Shown: positions 41,221 through 51,847, numbered from the stretch's first letter. The stretch is 64,000 bases of DNA from Allofournierella_A excrementavium (GCA_019120375.1 DWVE01000013.1:20990-84989); one strand, 5' to 3'. Made by a program: numbers and translations. The notes: generated by a model from the letters alone, not told the origin.

Positions 41221-42090
41221 TTACTTGTTTTCTTCCTTATTGTAGCCGCCCAGCAGGTTCGCAAAGGCGGAAAGCTGCTCGTCCGAGTAAAAATGCACCG
41301 TCAGGCTGCCCTGGCCGTTTTTGTAGTCCACCTTGACCTCGCTGCCCAGCACTTCCCGCAAGGCGTACTCCACTTCGCCTGCCAGCGCGGGGCGCAGGGG
41401 CTGGGGTTTGGGCGGTTTTTCCGGCTTTACCAGTTTTTTGCACAGGGCTTCGGTCTGGCGCACGTTCAGGTTCTGGCCCACCACCGCCTCGGCGGCCTTT
41501 GTTTGCAGCGCCGCGTCCGGCAGGCCCAGCAGCACCTTGGCGTGGCCGGTGGAGAGCTTGCCCTCCTTCAAAAAGGCCAGCACGTCGTCGGGCAGGTTCA
41601 ACAGACGCAGGCTGTTGGCGATCGCGCTGCGGCTCTTGCCGATTTTCTGGGCTGTCTGCTCCTGGGTCAGCTCGCACCGCTCCATCAGCTGGCGGTAGCC
41701 CATGGCCTCCTCCACCGGGTCCAGGTCCTCCCGCTGGAGGTTCTCGATGAGGGCCAGCTCCATGGCTTCGGCGTCGGTCACGTCCTTGATGACCACCGGC
41801 ACCTCGGAAAGGCCCGCCAGCCGCGCGGCCCGCCAGCGGCGCTCGCCGGCGATGATTTTGTAAGCTCCGCCGGCCGCCGCACGCACCGCGATGGGCTGCA
41901 GCAGGCCGTGGCGGGCGATGCTGTCCGCCAGTTCGGAGAGGGCCTGCTCGTCGAAGTCCTTGCGGGGCTGGTCCTTGTCCGGCTCAATTTCCCGCAGGGG
42001 CAGGGTGCTCACCGGGCCGCCCACGTCCCGGGCGGCGTCCTCGAAGAGGCTTTCCAGCCCGCGGCCGAGGCCTCCTTTTTTCACTGCCAT
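41221..42090 (-). CDS. parB: chromosome-partitioning protein ParB (Spo0J)
   Basis: 289 residues. The N-terminus GLGRGLESLF is the ParA-activating segment; the ParB CTPase domain has GERRWRAARLAG and ENLQREDLDPVEEA; the central helix-turn-helix (TQEQTAQKIGKSRSAIANSLRLL) reads parS. It loads at the four parS sites at 43.1 and 44.9 kb and spreads as a CTP clamp. It lies 15 nt downstream of parA. Confidence 0.97.
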   Translation of the reverse strand: MAVKKGGLGRGLESLFEDAARDVGGPVSTLPLREIEPDKDQPRKDFDEQALSELADSIARHGLLQPIAVRAAAGGAYKIIAGERRWRAARLAGLSEVPVVIKDVTDAEAMELALIENLQREDLDPVEEAMGYRQLMERCELTQEQTAQKIGKSRSAIANSLRLLNLPDDVLAFLKEGKLSTGHAKVLLGLPDAALQTKAAEAVVGQNLNVRQTEALCKKLVKPEKPPKPQPLRPALAGEVEYALREVLGSEVKVDYKNGQGSLTVHFYSDEQLSAFANLLGGYNKEENK

Positions 42091-42105
42091 CCTTTTTCCC
42101 CCTTT

Positions 42106-42867
42106 TTACCGGTTGTTTGCAAGGAATTCCCTGGCCATTTCCATGTAGGCTTCGCATCCCTTGCTCACCGGGTCGTAGTAATTGATGGGCATGCCGAAGC
42201 TGGGCGCTTCGGAGAGCCGCACGTTCCGGGGCACGGTGGTCTTGTAGACCTTGTCCCCGAAGAACTTTTTCACCTGCTCCACCACCTGCAGGGTGAGGTT
42301 CAGGCGGCCGGCGTACATGGTGAACACCACGCCCTCGATCTCAAGGTAGTGGTTGTACATCTTGCGCACGGTCTTGAGGGTGCTCATCAGCTCGGACAGG
42401 CCCTCCAGGGCGTAGAACTCGCACTGGATGGGGATGAGCACCGAGTCGCAGGCGCACAGGCCGTTGAGGGTGAGCAGGTCCAGGCTGGGCGGGCAGTCGA
42501 TGAAGATGAAGTCGTAGTTGCCGGCCACCTGGGCCAGCGCCTGCCGCAGGCGGCTCTCGCGCTTGGGCATATTCACAAGCTCCACCACCGCGCCGGACAG
42601 CTGGATGTTGGAGGGGATGATGTCCACCTTGAACTGGGTGGGAAGAATGGCGTCGGCGGCCTTGGCCTCCCCGATGAGCAGCTCGTAGACGCTGGCCTCC
42701 ACATTTTTCTTGGAGACGCCGAAGCCGCTGGTGGTGTTGCCCTGGGGGTCCAGGTCCACAATGAGGACTTTTTTGTCCTGGGCGGCCACACAGGCCGCCA
42801 GATTGACCGCCGTGGTGCTTTTGCCCACGCCGCCCTTTTGGTTCGCAACCGCAATGATCTTGCCCAC
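42106..42867 (-). CDS. parA: chromosome-partitioning ATPase ParA (Soj)
   Basis: 253 residues from a GTG start with GAGGAG before it. Deviant Walker A KGGVGKST (near 11-18), Walker B-type FIDCPPS, and the DLDPQGN segment. Works with ParB/parS in origin segregation and in control of DnaA. A frame upstream of the GTG stays open but lacks a ribosome site. Confidence 0.96.
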   Translation of the reverse strand: MGKIIAVANQKGGVGKSTTAVNLAACVAAQDKKVLIVDLDPQGNTTSGFGVSKKNVEASVYELLIGEAKAADAILPTQFKVDIIPSNIQLSGAVVELVNMPKRESRLRQALAQVAGNYDFIFIDCPPSLDLLTLNGLCACDSVLIPIQCEFYALEGLSELMSTLKTVRKMYNHYLEIEGVVFTMYAGRLNLTLQVVEQVKKFFGDKVYKTTVPRNVRLSEAPSFGMPINYYDPVSKGCEAYMEMAREFLANNR

Positions 42868-42927
42868 GTTTGTTCTCCTCTTGTTCTGTGTGCTGATGTG
42901 CCGGCAGACGCGCCGGCCCCGAAAAAA

Positions 42928-42971
42928 CGGGCTGTGCTTGTTATTATAGCACAGCCCGGCCTCTTTTGAAA
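42928..42971 (-). promoter_or_regulatory. parA promoter with the -10 in the loop of a palindrome
   Basis: CGGGCTGTGC (42928-42937) and its exact complement (42949-42958) frame the minus-strand TATAAT (42943-42948); TTTCAA at 42966-42971 is the -35 with a 17-nt spacer. Confidence 0.75.
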
Positions 42972-42995
42972 CGGGCAATATCTTGTGGTCCGCCC

Positions 42996-43026
42996 AAAAA
43001 AGCCCCTATTTGCGGGGCCTTTTTCT
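42996..43026. terminator. short bidirectional terminator
   Basis: GCCCC/GGGGC hairpin with A-run and T-run on its two sides between the parA promoter and the first parS site. Confidence 0.65.
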
Positions 43027-43074
43027 ATATATAGTGGCTGTTCCTCGGCGGCGCAGAGCGGATTTTTCTCAAAA

Positions 43075-43090
43075 TGTTCCACGTGGAACA
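43075..43090. other. parS: parS site 1
   Basis: Perfect 16-bp palindrome TGTTCCACGTGGAACA, one position per half different from the B. subtilis consensus TGTTNCACGTGAAACA. Confidence 0.95.
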
Positions 43091-43120
43091 TTGTTTTTGC
43101 AGAATTGCGGGCCTGTGAAA

Positions 43121-43136
43121 TGTTCCACGTGGAACA
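43121..43136. other. parS: parS site 2
   Basis: Identical 16-bp palindrome, 46 bp from site 1. Confidence 0.95.
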
Positions 43137-43225
43137 TTTCGGGGTGTGCTCTTCCCTGCCCTGGGGAGGTTTTTGTTTGGGTTCTGCATTTTCTCTGGGC
43201 GGCGCGGGGCTGGGCGAAGCATTTG

Positions 43226-44140
43226 AATCAAAGCTGCTCTTCCCTTTCTCCGGGCGGCGCTGGGATATGGGCAGCTTTGCGCTGGGTGGCCGCGTCACCG
43301 TCCGCCGCCGCACGCGTCGTTTCGGACACGCTGCACTCGCACCGTGCAGCGTGTTCGCTCCGAGGCGCACTACGCGGCGGCAGTGCCGCGGCTGGCTCGG
43401 CTGGCACCGGGCGGAGGACAGGGCAAAATCGGCCAGAGCGCCGACCTGCCTCGCTGGCCTTTTGATTCAGGTCAGGAAAACACCACCCGGCTGAAGCGGA
43501 GCCTGGTCCTCCCCACGTAGTGCGCATCAGAACGGACACTTTTCTTTGTTCTGAAAAGTGTTCGGGATGCCGCGTGCGGTGGGGATGGTCCAGGCGGAGC
43601 GTTTTCGCAAAGCTGCCCTTTCCTTTATCCGGGCGGCGCGGGGGTACGGGCAGCTTTGCGCTGGGTGGCCGCGTCACCGTCCGCCGCCGCACGCGGCGTT
43701 TCGAACACGCTGCACTCGCACCGTGCAGCGTGTTCGCTCCGATGCGCACTACGCGGCGACAGCGCCGCGGCTGGCTCGGCCGGCATCGGGCGGCGAGCCG
43801 GGCAAAGCGGGCAAGAGCGCCGCCCTGTCGCACCGGGCTGAGGCGAAGCCCGGTCCTCCCCACGTAGTGCGCATCAGAACGGACACTTTTCTTTGTCCTG
43901 AAAAGTGTCCGGGATGCCGCGTGCGGTGGGGATGGGCCGGGGCGGAGCATTTTTCTCAAAGCCGCCATTCTCTTTACCCGGGCGGCGCTGTGAGAGCGAG
44001 AAGTTTTGCACGGGGTGGCCGCGTCACCGTCCGCCGCCGCACGCGGCGTTTCGGACACGCTGCACTCGCACTGTGCAGCGTGTTCGCTCCGAGGCGCACT
44101 ACGCGGCGGCAGTTCCGCGGCTGGCTTGGCTTTCAGCTGA
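43226..44140 (-). repeat. dispersed GC-rich hairpin repeat, cluster 2 (three A parts, two B parts)
   Basis: Inverse orientation relative to clusters 1 and 3. A-type hairpins lie at 43324-43354, 43704-43733 and 44054-44083 (stem CACGCTGCAC with complement); B-type hairpins lie at 43533-43562 and 43881-43910 (stem GGACACTTTTC). Conserved words such as CCGTCCGCCGCCGCACGCG and CCCCACGTAGTGCGCATCAG recur at each copy. The cluster fills the space between parS sites 1-2 and the next gene. No protein is assigned. Confidence 0.9.
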
Positions 44141-44378
44141 CGGTATCCCAGACAAACGGGTCAGTGCGCCGCCCTACTTCTCTTCCACCTTCCCTACCCC
44201 GCCAGAACGGTGTCGGTTTCTCTCAACTCTTCTGGCCCGGTTCGCATCAGGGGACAGGCCGGGTAAATCCTGCCGTCTTCCCCGCCCTGCCTTTCCTCAT
44301 TGCACCTGTCTCCCTTTCCTTCTCTTCTTCGCGGTGCTATACTGGAATCAGATCCACAGCAAAAGGAGGCCTTCTGAA

Positions 44379-44846
44379 ATGCGTGTCCGTACCCTGTGGC
44401 GTGTTCCCGTGTTCTGCCTTTTAGCAAGCCTGCTCTCCTATTGGCTAACGGTTTTTGCCGGCCCGCTGTTTTATGTGAACCGGGTGGCAAACGCCGATGG
44501 CTCCATCAAGGTCTCCGTTGACCCGCTGCGCAGTACGCTGCTTCAAATCGCGCTGTTTCTTTTGGTGCTTCTGCTGGGCGCGCTGTGGGCCTTCCGCTCC
44601 ATGACGCGGCGGGAGATCGCTTGTTCGGCGGCGCTGCTGATTTTGCCGATGCTGGCCATCGTTCTGGCACAGCTTTGGGTCCCCAGTTTCCCATTGAAAG
44701 TCAGTGTCTTCTTGTCTCCGTTTTACAATTGGAGCGGCAGCCTTTCCTCCCTTTTGATGCGGTGCTCCCTACCCCTGCCCGCCGCGACCATCATCGCCCA
44801 GTTCGCGCCGCTGCTGTTCGTCCCCTTTGGGCGGCAAAAGGTCTGA
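44379..44846 (+). CDS. hypothetical four-helix membrane protein
   Basis: 155 residues with about four membrane helices (around 9-30, 52-72, 80-100 and 125-150). AAAAGGAGG precedes the ATG, and an extended -10 TGCTATACT is at 44335-44343. A good terminator follows. It stands alone on plus between the parS pairs. No family recognised. Confidence 0.65.
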   Translation: MRVRTLWRVPVFCLLASLLSYWLTVFAGPLFYVNRVANADGSIKVSVDPLRSTLLQIALFLLVLLLGALWAFRSMTRREIACSAALLILPMLAIVLAQLWVPSFPLKVSVFLSPFYNWSGSLSSLLMRCSLPLPAATIIAQFAPLLFVPFGRQKV

Positions 44847-44865
44847 CCGCTTTTCTGTGATATTT

Positions 44866-44892
44866 GCCCCGGAGTTTCCTCCGGGGCTTTTT
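44866..44892 (+). terminator. terminator
   Basis: GCCCCGGAG-TTTC-CTCCGGGGC stem with a T-run, 20 nt after the membrane-protein stop. Confidence 0.9.
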
Positions 44893-44895
44893 CAT

Positions 44896-44911
44896 TGTTC
44901 CACGTGGAACA
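44896..44911. other. parS: parS site 3
   Basis: TGTTCCACGTGGAACA, adjacent to the terminator. Confidence 0.95.
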
Positions 44912-44933
44912 ATGCAGGGAGGCCTCCGAAAAA

Positions 44934-44949
44934 TGTTCCACGTGGAACA
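44934..44949. other. parS: parS site 4
   Basis: TGTTCCACGTGGAACA, 38 bp from site 3. Confidence 0.95.
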
Positions 44950-44960
44950 TTGGGCCGCAC

Positions 44961-45006
44961 AAAAACCCGGAGCCCCCGCCGCGGTGTGCGGACAAGGGCT
45001 CCGGGA
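44961..45006 (-). terminator. terminator of the noc gene
   Basis: CCCGGAGCCC pairs with its complement across a 20-nt loop and is followed by five T residues on minus. Confidence 0.75.
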
Positions 45007-45185
45007 TGTTAAGGGCATGGTGATGGGACAAAGGTTTTGCGTTTGGGCAGCTGTGTTTTTCTCCGTTCCGAGACATGCTGCGCGGCGGCAGCGCCGCGGC
45101 CTATCTAGGTGGCGTCGGACGGCAGACGGACGAAATGGGCGGACCCACGCACTGTTTCGCCGGTCAAAACCGCGCTCTGATTTTC

Positions 45186-46025
45186 TCAGGCCGAGCAGCC
45201 CGCGCCGGAGGCGGCGGTCTTTTTGGCGGGCTCGGTGGGGATATGTACCGTGTATTCCACAAATCCATCCCCTTCCCGCTTGGTGGTGTGGGCGGGCACG
45301 CCCGCGTCCACCATCAGGCGCACCGCCTTGTTGATGGTGTTCACAAAGATGCGCACGTCCCGCACCATGGGCACCGGGCGGCGGCGGGGCGGCTTGTTCT
45401 GCTGAAGGCACTGCTCCACATACTCGTCCGCCTGACGGGCGTTCATCTTCTTCTTCACGAACTGGGCCAGGGCGCGGCTGCGCTGTTCGCTCTCCGGCAG
45501 GCGGAGCACCGCCCGGGCATGCCGCTCGGTGAGGCCGTTGGCGATGCAGTAGGCCTGCTGCTCCTCGTTCAGCGCCAACAGGCGCAGCTTGTTGTTCAGG
45601 GTGGGCTGGGCGATGCCCAGGCGCTTGGCCGCCTCCTCCTGGGTGCAGCCCCAGAGGGTGATGACCTCCCGGATGCCCCGGGCCTGCTCGAAGGGGTCCA
45701 GGCCCTGGCGCTGGATGTTTTCCAAAAGGCCCAGCGCCGCCGACTGGCTCTCGTCCCGCTGGGCCAGAATGGCCGGTATCTCGGCAAGGCCCGCCAGCTT
45801 GCAGGCCCGCAGCCGCCGCTCCCCCGCCACCAGCTCGTACTCGCCCTTTTCCTTGCCGGGGCGCACGCTCACCGGCTGCAGCAGGCCGTTCTGGGCAATG
45901 CTCAGCGCAAGGCGGGCAATTTCCTGCTCGTCAAAATGGGTGCGGGCCTGATGGGCCGAGGGAACAATTTTATCCACCGGCAGCAGCAGCACCTTTCCCT
46001 GCACCTTCGGTCTCGGGGTCAGCAT
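45186..46025 (-). CDS. noc: ParB-family nucleoid occlusion protein (Noc-like)
   Basis: 279 residues, a second ParB paralogue: VDKIVPSAHQART, GERRLRACKLAGLAEIPAI, ENIQRQGLDPFEQA and the DNA-binding helix-turn-helix TQEEAAKRLGIAQPTLNNKLRLL. It lacks the ParA-activating GLGRGLE N-terminus, and its place next to rsmG-mnmG-mnmE matches noc in Bacillus. Noc binds NBS sites and keeps the division septum away from DNA. The N-terminus lacks the amphipathic membrane helix as I recall it in Bacillus Noc, so membrane binding is uncertain. Confidence 0.85.
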   Translation of the reverse strand: MLTPRPKVQGKVLLLPVDKIVPSAHQARTHFDEQEIARLALSIAQNGLLQPVSVRPGKEKGEYELVAGERRLRACKLAGLAEIPAILAQRDESQSAALGLLENIQRQGLDPFEQARGIREVITLWGCTQEEAAKRLGIAQPTLNNKLRLLALNEEQQAYCIANGLTERHARAVLRLPESEQRSRALAQFVKKKMNARQADEYVEQCLQQNKPPRRRPVPMVRDVRIFVNTINKAVRLMVDAGVPAHTTKREGDGFVEYTVHIPTEPAKKTAASGAGCSA

Positions 46026-46226
46026 GGGTCATTTCTCCTTCCCGTCGGCGGGGCTTGTCCGGTTTTGTTGCAAAAAAATCGGACGCCCGCGGCATTTTCC
46101 TCTCCTGCCTTGAGAAAGCGGGCTCCATCGCCCTTTCCTCTCTGCAGAAAGAAGTATACCACGTGCATCCGATATTTTCCAGTATTTTCCATTTACACCA
46201 AGCGACGGCATCCGCGCTTTGGCCCG
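46026..46226 (-). promoter_or_regulatory. noc promoter region
   Basis: TATACT at 46153-46158 with TGGAAA at 46176-46181 (minus, 17-nt spacer). The rest of the 200 bp holds no gene. A CACGTG core at 46160-46165 is not a parS site. Confidence 0.55.
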
Positions 46227-46930
46227 TCACTTCAAGGGGGCTTTTGCGATCTTTCCGCCGCCCCTGGGGTAAACGGTCGAAGTGTGCGAAATCTTTTCGC
46301 ACAAAATCAGGCATCGCTCGTCGCCGCCGGGCAGGTGCAGCCGGGCAGTCTCCTTCCAGGCGCCGCCCAGTTTGGCGATGGCGTTCCTGGCGGCGGCCAG
46401 CTCTTCCTCGCCGGAAGCGCCCTTGAGGGCGATGAACACGCCCCCCACCTTCACCAGGGGCAGGCAGTATTCGCTGAGGACCGGCAGGGCGGCCACCGCA
46501 CGGGCGCAGGCCACGTCGAAGGCCTCCCGCCACTGCTTGCGGGCCGCTTCCTCCGCCCGCTCCTTGGCGAACTCCACGCCGGTAAGGCCCAGCTCGCCGC
46601 AGACCCAGCGCAGAAAATCCACCCGCTTGCCGGTAGGCTCCATCAGGGTGAGCTCCAGGTCCGGCTTGTAGATTTTGGCCACCACGCCGGGGAAGCCCGC
46701 GCCGGTGCCCACGTCCACCAGCCTGCCCGCCACCTCGGGGCGGGCGGCAAAGAGCAGGCTGTCCACAAAGTGCTTGTCCTCGATGCCCTCCGGGTCGGTG
46801 ATGGCGGTGAGGTTCACCTTCTGGTTGTAGTCCACGAGGCACTGGGCGTATTTATCCAGCTTGTCCAGCATTTCGCCGGTGAGGCTCACACCTTCGGCGG
46901 CGCACTTGGCCGCAAGGCGCTGTTTGTCGA

Positions 46931-46934
<4 letters not shown>
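46227..46934 (-). CDS. rsmG: 16S rRNA (guanine527-N7)-methyltransferase
   Basis: 235 residues, SAM-binding motif LVDVGTGAGFPGVV and the RsmG-typical NLTAITDPEGIEDKHFVDSL upstream of it. Modifies G527 of 16S rRNA using SAM. The ATG overlaps the mnmG stop by 4 nt. Standard neighbour of mnmG and noc. Confidence 0.97.
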
Positions 46935-48850
<1,916 letters not shown>

Positions 48851-48879
48851 CAGCGGCCCCCCTTTCGGAAAATCGAAAT

Positions 48880-49177
48880 CATACCGCCGGGGAAGGAACC
48901 CGCGAACAGGTTTTGTTCATCCCCGCAGTATGAACGTGTGCCGATAAAACTTTCCACACCCGCCGAGGGATGAACCTGCAAACGGGCTTTGTTTCTCTCC
49001 GAGGTAGAAACGTGAGCCGATAAAACTGCCTAAAACCTCCGAGGGATGAACCTGCGGGTAAGCTTTGTTTCACTCCGAGGTAGGAACGTGTGCCGATAAA
49101 ACTTCCCAAAACCTCTGAGGAAGGAACCTGCGGGTAAGCTTTGTTCCTCTCTAAGGCATGAACGTGAACCGATAAAA
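48880..49177. repeat. tandem array, four copies of a 76-bp unit
   Basis: The word CCGATAAAAC recurs at 48941, 49017, 49093 and 49169, exactly 76 bp apart. Each unit contains two diverged sub-repeats beginning GTTC...CTCGGAG about 36 and 40 nt apart on minus. 76 is not a multiple of 3, so the array cannot encode a repeating peptide in one frame. It occupies the whole mnmE-mnmG intergenic region. Confidence 0.93.
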
Positions 49178-50545
49178 CTATTTGCCGACGCAGAAGGTGG
49201 AGAACACTTCCTCCACCACCGCTTCGGAGGCATCCTCGCCGGTGAGGCGGCAGAGGGCGGAGAGGGCGTCGTCCACGCAGACGCTCACCGCGTCCAGCCC
49301 GAAGCCGCCGGCCAGGGCGTTCTCCGCCTCTTCCAGCGCGGCGCGGCCCTCACAGGCGGCGGCGTACTGCCGCTGGCTCACAAGGCAGGGGGCGCTGGGG
49401 TCGAGATTCGCCACACCCAGCACCCGGCGCACCGCTTCGCCCAAAGCCTGGGCGCCCTCGCCCCGGCCCGCCGCCAGGGTGACCACCTCCGCAAAGCTGG
49501 CCGCGATGGCCGCCGGGTCGAACTGCTGAGGCAGGTCGCTCTTGTTCACGATGGCGATGGCCGGCCGCCCGGCGCAGTCCGCCGCCAGCTGTTTGTCCTC
49601 CTCGGTGAGGGGGGCCGAGCCGTCGAACACCGCCAGGATGAGGCCCGCCTCCTCCATGGCGCGGCGGCTGCGGCGGATGCCCTCCGCCTCCACCACGTCG
49701 CCGGTGTCCCGCAGACCGGCGGTGTCCCGCAGGGTGACGCGCACGCCGCCCAGCATCACCGCCTGCTCCACCACGTCCCGGGTGGTGCCGGCGATGGGGG
49801 TGACGATGGCCCGGTCGAAGCCCGCCAAAAGGTTGAGCAGGGTGCTCTTGCCCACGTTGGGGCTGCCCACGATGGCCGCGTCCACGCCCTGGCGCAGAAC
49901 AGCGCCCGCGCCGAAATTTTTGATGAGGTCGGAAAGGCCGGCCTTCACCTCGCCCAAAGTTGCGGAAAGGGCCTCCGGCTCCAGGGCGGGCACGTCCTCC
50001 TCAGGGAAATCCACCCAGGCGGCGATGTGCCCCGCCAGGGCCACCAGCTGCTGTTTGAATCCGTCGATGCGCTTTGCCAGCGCGCCGTCCAGCGCCGTGC
50101 GGGCCAGAGCCGCGCCCTGCCGCCCCGCCGCGCCGATGAGGCTCATCACCGCCTCCGCCTGGGTCAGGTCGATGCGCCCGTTCACAAAGGCGCGCCGGGT
50201 GTACTCCCCCGGCCCCGCGGGGCGGGCCCCCGCCGCGATGCAGGCGTCGATGAGGCTCTGGGCCACCACCGGCCCGCCGTGGCAGCTCAGTTCCACCACG
50301 TCCTCGCCGGTGTAGCTGTGGGGCGCGCGGAAGAACAAGGCCACCCCGTCGTCCAGCAGGCGGCCGTCGGCCATGAAGTTGCCGTAGAGGGCGGTGTAGC
50401 CCTTCGCGTTTTCCACTTTTTTGGCGGCGTTGTGTGGAAAAAACACCTTTGCCGCCACCGCCAGCGCCTCCTCGCCGGACAGGCGCACCACGGCGATGCC
50501 GCCCTCCCCCGGGGGAGTGGCCAGCGCCACGATGGTCTCGGCCAT
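49178..50545 (-). CDS. mnmE: tRNA modification GTPase
   Basis: 455 residues. N-terminal formyl-tetrahydrofolate-binding domain (AETIVALATPPGEGGIAVVRLSG), helical domain, and an inserted GTPase with GSPNVGKST, DTAGLRDT and NKSD; the C-terminus is the conserved FCVGK with the catalytic Cys. The ATG at 50545 was chosen over an earlier in-frame Met because AAGGAGG is 9 nt upstream. Forms the MnmEG complex. Confidence 0.97.
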   Translation of the reverse strand: MAETIVALATPPGEGGIAVVRLSGEEALAVAAKVFFPHNAAKKVENAKGYTALYGNFMADGRLLDDGVALFFRAPHSYTGEDVVELSCHGGPVVAQSLIDACIAAGARPAGPGEYTRRAFVNGRIDLTQAEAVMSLIGAAGRQGAALARTALDGALAKRIDGFKQQLVALAGHIAAWVDFPEEDVPALEPEALSATLGEVKAGLSDLIKNFGAGAVLRQGVDAAIVGSPNVGKSTLLNLLAGFDRAIVTPIAGTTRDVVEQAVMLGGVRVTLRDTAGLRDTGDVVEAEGIRRSRRAMEEAGLILAVFDGSAPLTEEDKQLAADCAGRPAIAIVNKSDLPQQFDPAAIAASFAEVVTLAAGRGEGAQALGEAVRRVLGVANLDPSAPCLVSQRQYAAACEGRAALEEAENALAGGFGLDAVSVCVDDALSALCRLTGEDASEAVVEEVFSTFCVGK

Positions 50546-50650
50546 GAAAAACGCCTCCTTCTGCAAAGCCGCATTTTTGGGTATATCCGATTTATTTTAG
50601 CACAGCGCCGCCGAGGGGGCAAGGGGGCGGCGGGGCGGGCAAAGCAGAAA

Positions 50651-50992
50651 CAGGGCGGCGCGCTCCCCTGTTTTGCACGGCTCGCCGCCCGATGCAGGCC
50701 GAGCCAGACGCGGCACTGCCGCCGCGTAGTGCGCCTCGGAGCGAACACTTCGCCCGGTTTGAGGGCAAAGTGTCCGAAACGCCGCGTGCGGCGGCGGACA
50801 GGGGCGCGGCCGCCCCGCGCAAGACTTCCCCGCCCCCGGCGCCGCCCGGACCAAGAGAAGGTTGGTTTTGTGGAAGGTACTCCGCCCGGTTTCTCCCCAC
50901 CGCACGCGGCATCCCGGACATTTTCCACGACGAAGGAAAATGTCCGTTCTGATGCGCACTACGTGGGGAGGACCGGGCTTCGCCTCGGTTGG
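50651..50992 (+). repeat. dispersed GC-rich hairpin repeat, cluster 3 (single full unit)
   Basis: One complete unit in the same orientation as cluster 1: hairpin A at 50746-50773 (ACACTTCGCCC against GGGCAAAGTGT, one mismatch), hairpin B at 50917-50944, and the same flanks. It lies between mnmE and the TetR gene and carries no convincing protein. Confidence 0.9.
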
Positions 50993-51055
50993 GTGCGGGA
51001 GGACAGGGCCCCTCCCCGGCTGCGCACCGCGGTGGCTCCCTTCCCCCGCCCCAAA

Positions 51056-51090
51056 ACAAAAACCGCCCCGGGGCGTTTCCCGGGGCGGCG
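51056..51090 (-). terminator. terminator of the TetR gene
   Basis: CCGCCCCGGG with its complement around a 5-nt loop, then five T residues on minus. Confidence 0.9.
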
Positions 51091-51097
51091 CTGCGGT

Positions 51098-51679
51098 TCA
51101 TTCGGTTTTCATCCCGCCCTGGGCCCCAAGATAGGCGCGCAGGGAGACGCGGATGGCATTCAGCTGCAGGTTCAGATACTCCTCGTCCTCGAAGAGGGCG
51201 TAGTGGACGCAGGCGCGCACGAGGGTATAGGTCATGCCCTGGATGTAATCCACCGGCATGCCCAGCTTGCCGGAGAGCATCTCGGCGTATTTGCGGTAGC
51301 GCTGGTTCACGCCCTTGAAGAACTCGATGCCGTGCTCCCGGAATTTGGGGCTGGCGTAGACCTGATACATGAAGCGGTATTTCGCGCCGTGCATCCGGGC
51401 GGTGAGGTAGGGCATCTCCCGCAGAAAGCGCTCGATGTCCGGCACGCTTTTGGGGGCGTGGGCCATGAAGTCGTCCTCCACCTTGGCCATGCAGTGGGCG
51501 GTGGCTTCGATGACGATGGAGTCCTTGGTGCCGAAATAGTAGACCAGCGCCGCGTTGGACACGCCGCATGCCTCGGACAGCATCTTCAGACTGGTGTTTT
51601 CCAGCCCGTGCTGGCAGAACACGTCGAAACAGATCTCCAGAAATTCGCGGGCGCGCTGGGGATTTCGGTTCTGATTGAT
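51098..51679 (-). CDS. TetR-family transcriptional regulator (start uncertain, possibly AUC)
   Basis: 193 residues from the proposed start. The TetR helix-turn-helix is clear (FDVFCQHGLENTSLKMLSEACGVSNAALVYYFGTKDSIVIEA, residues about 17-58), followed by an all-helical ligand domain. After the likely promoter (TTGCGG/TATCAT, 51733-51762) no in-frame ATG, GTG or TTG precedes the domain with a ribosome site; the only well-placed codon is ATC at 51679, 8 nt after AGGGAGG. Either a rare AUC start is used or the sequence has a base change here. Its target is unknown. Confidence 0.75.
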   Translation of the reverse strand: MNQNRNPQRAREFLEICFDVFCQHGLENTSLKMLSEACGVSNAALVYYFGTKDSIVIEATAHCMAKVEDDFMAHAPKSVPDIERFLREMPYLTARMHGAKYRFMYQVYASPKFREHGIEFFKGVNQRYRKYAEMLSGKLGMPVDYIQGMTYTLVRACVHYALFEDEEYLNLQLNAIRVSLRAYLGAQGGMKTE

Positions 51680-51732
51680 GTTGCTCGCCTCCCTTGCCCT
51701 GTGCGGGCGGGTCTCATTCCAGCTTTTTTTCC

Positions 51733-51762
51733 ATGATACCACACCGATGGTAAGGTCCGCAA
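51733..51762 (-). promoter_or_regulatory. promoter of the TetR gene
   Basis: TTGCGG (51757-51762) and TATCAT (51733-51738) on minus, 18-nt spacer. Confidence 0.55.
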
Positions 51763-51798
51763 GGGCGGCGGACGCGGCAAACGATGAAACTTGTGAAA

Positions 51799-51832
51799 AC
51801 AAAAACCGCCCGGCCTTTGAAGGCCGGACGGC
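51799..51832 (-). terminator. terminator of the rpmH-rnpA-yidD-yidC-jag transcript
   Basis: CCGTCCGGCCTT pairs with AGGCCGGGCGG and T residues follow on minus, 15 nt after jag. Confidence 0.9.
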
Positions 51833-51847
51833 TGTTTCTTGCTTTTT

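Noticed and set aside
43226..44140. CRISPR array
   Set aside because: The repeats are long, hairpin-rich and vary in length; there are no uniform short repeats with unique spacers and no cas genes.
46155..46170. CACGTG-containing site in the noc promoter as a fifth parS
   Set aside because: Only the CCACGTG core matches; the outer bases of the palindrome are wrong.
48879..49233. Short minus-strand peptides across the tandem array
   Set aside because: The 76-bp period moves the frame at each unit, so no consistent protein can be encoded.
50592..51569. 325-codon minus-strand frame spanning repeat cluster 3 and the TetR gene
   Set aside because: It overlaps the well-supported TetR coding sequence in another frame and otherwise reads through the repeat.
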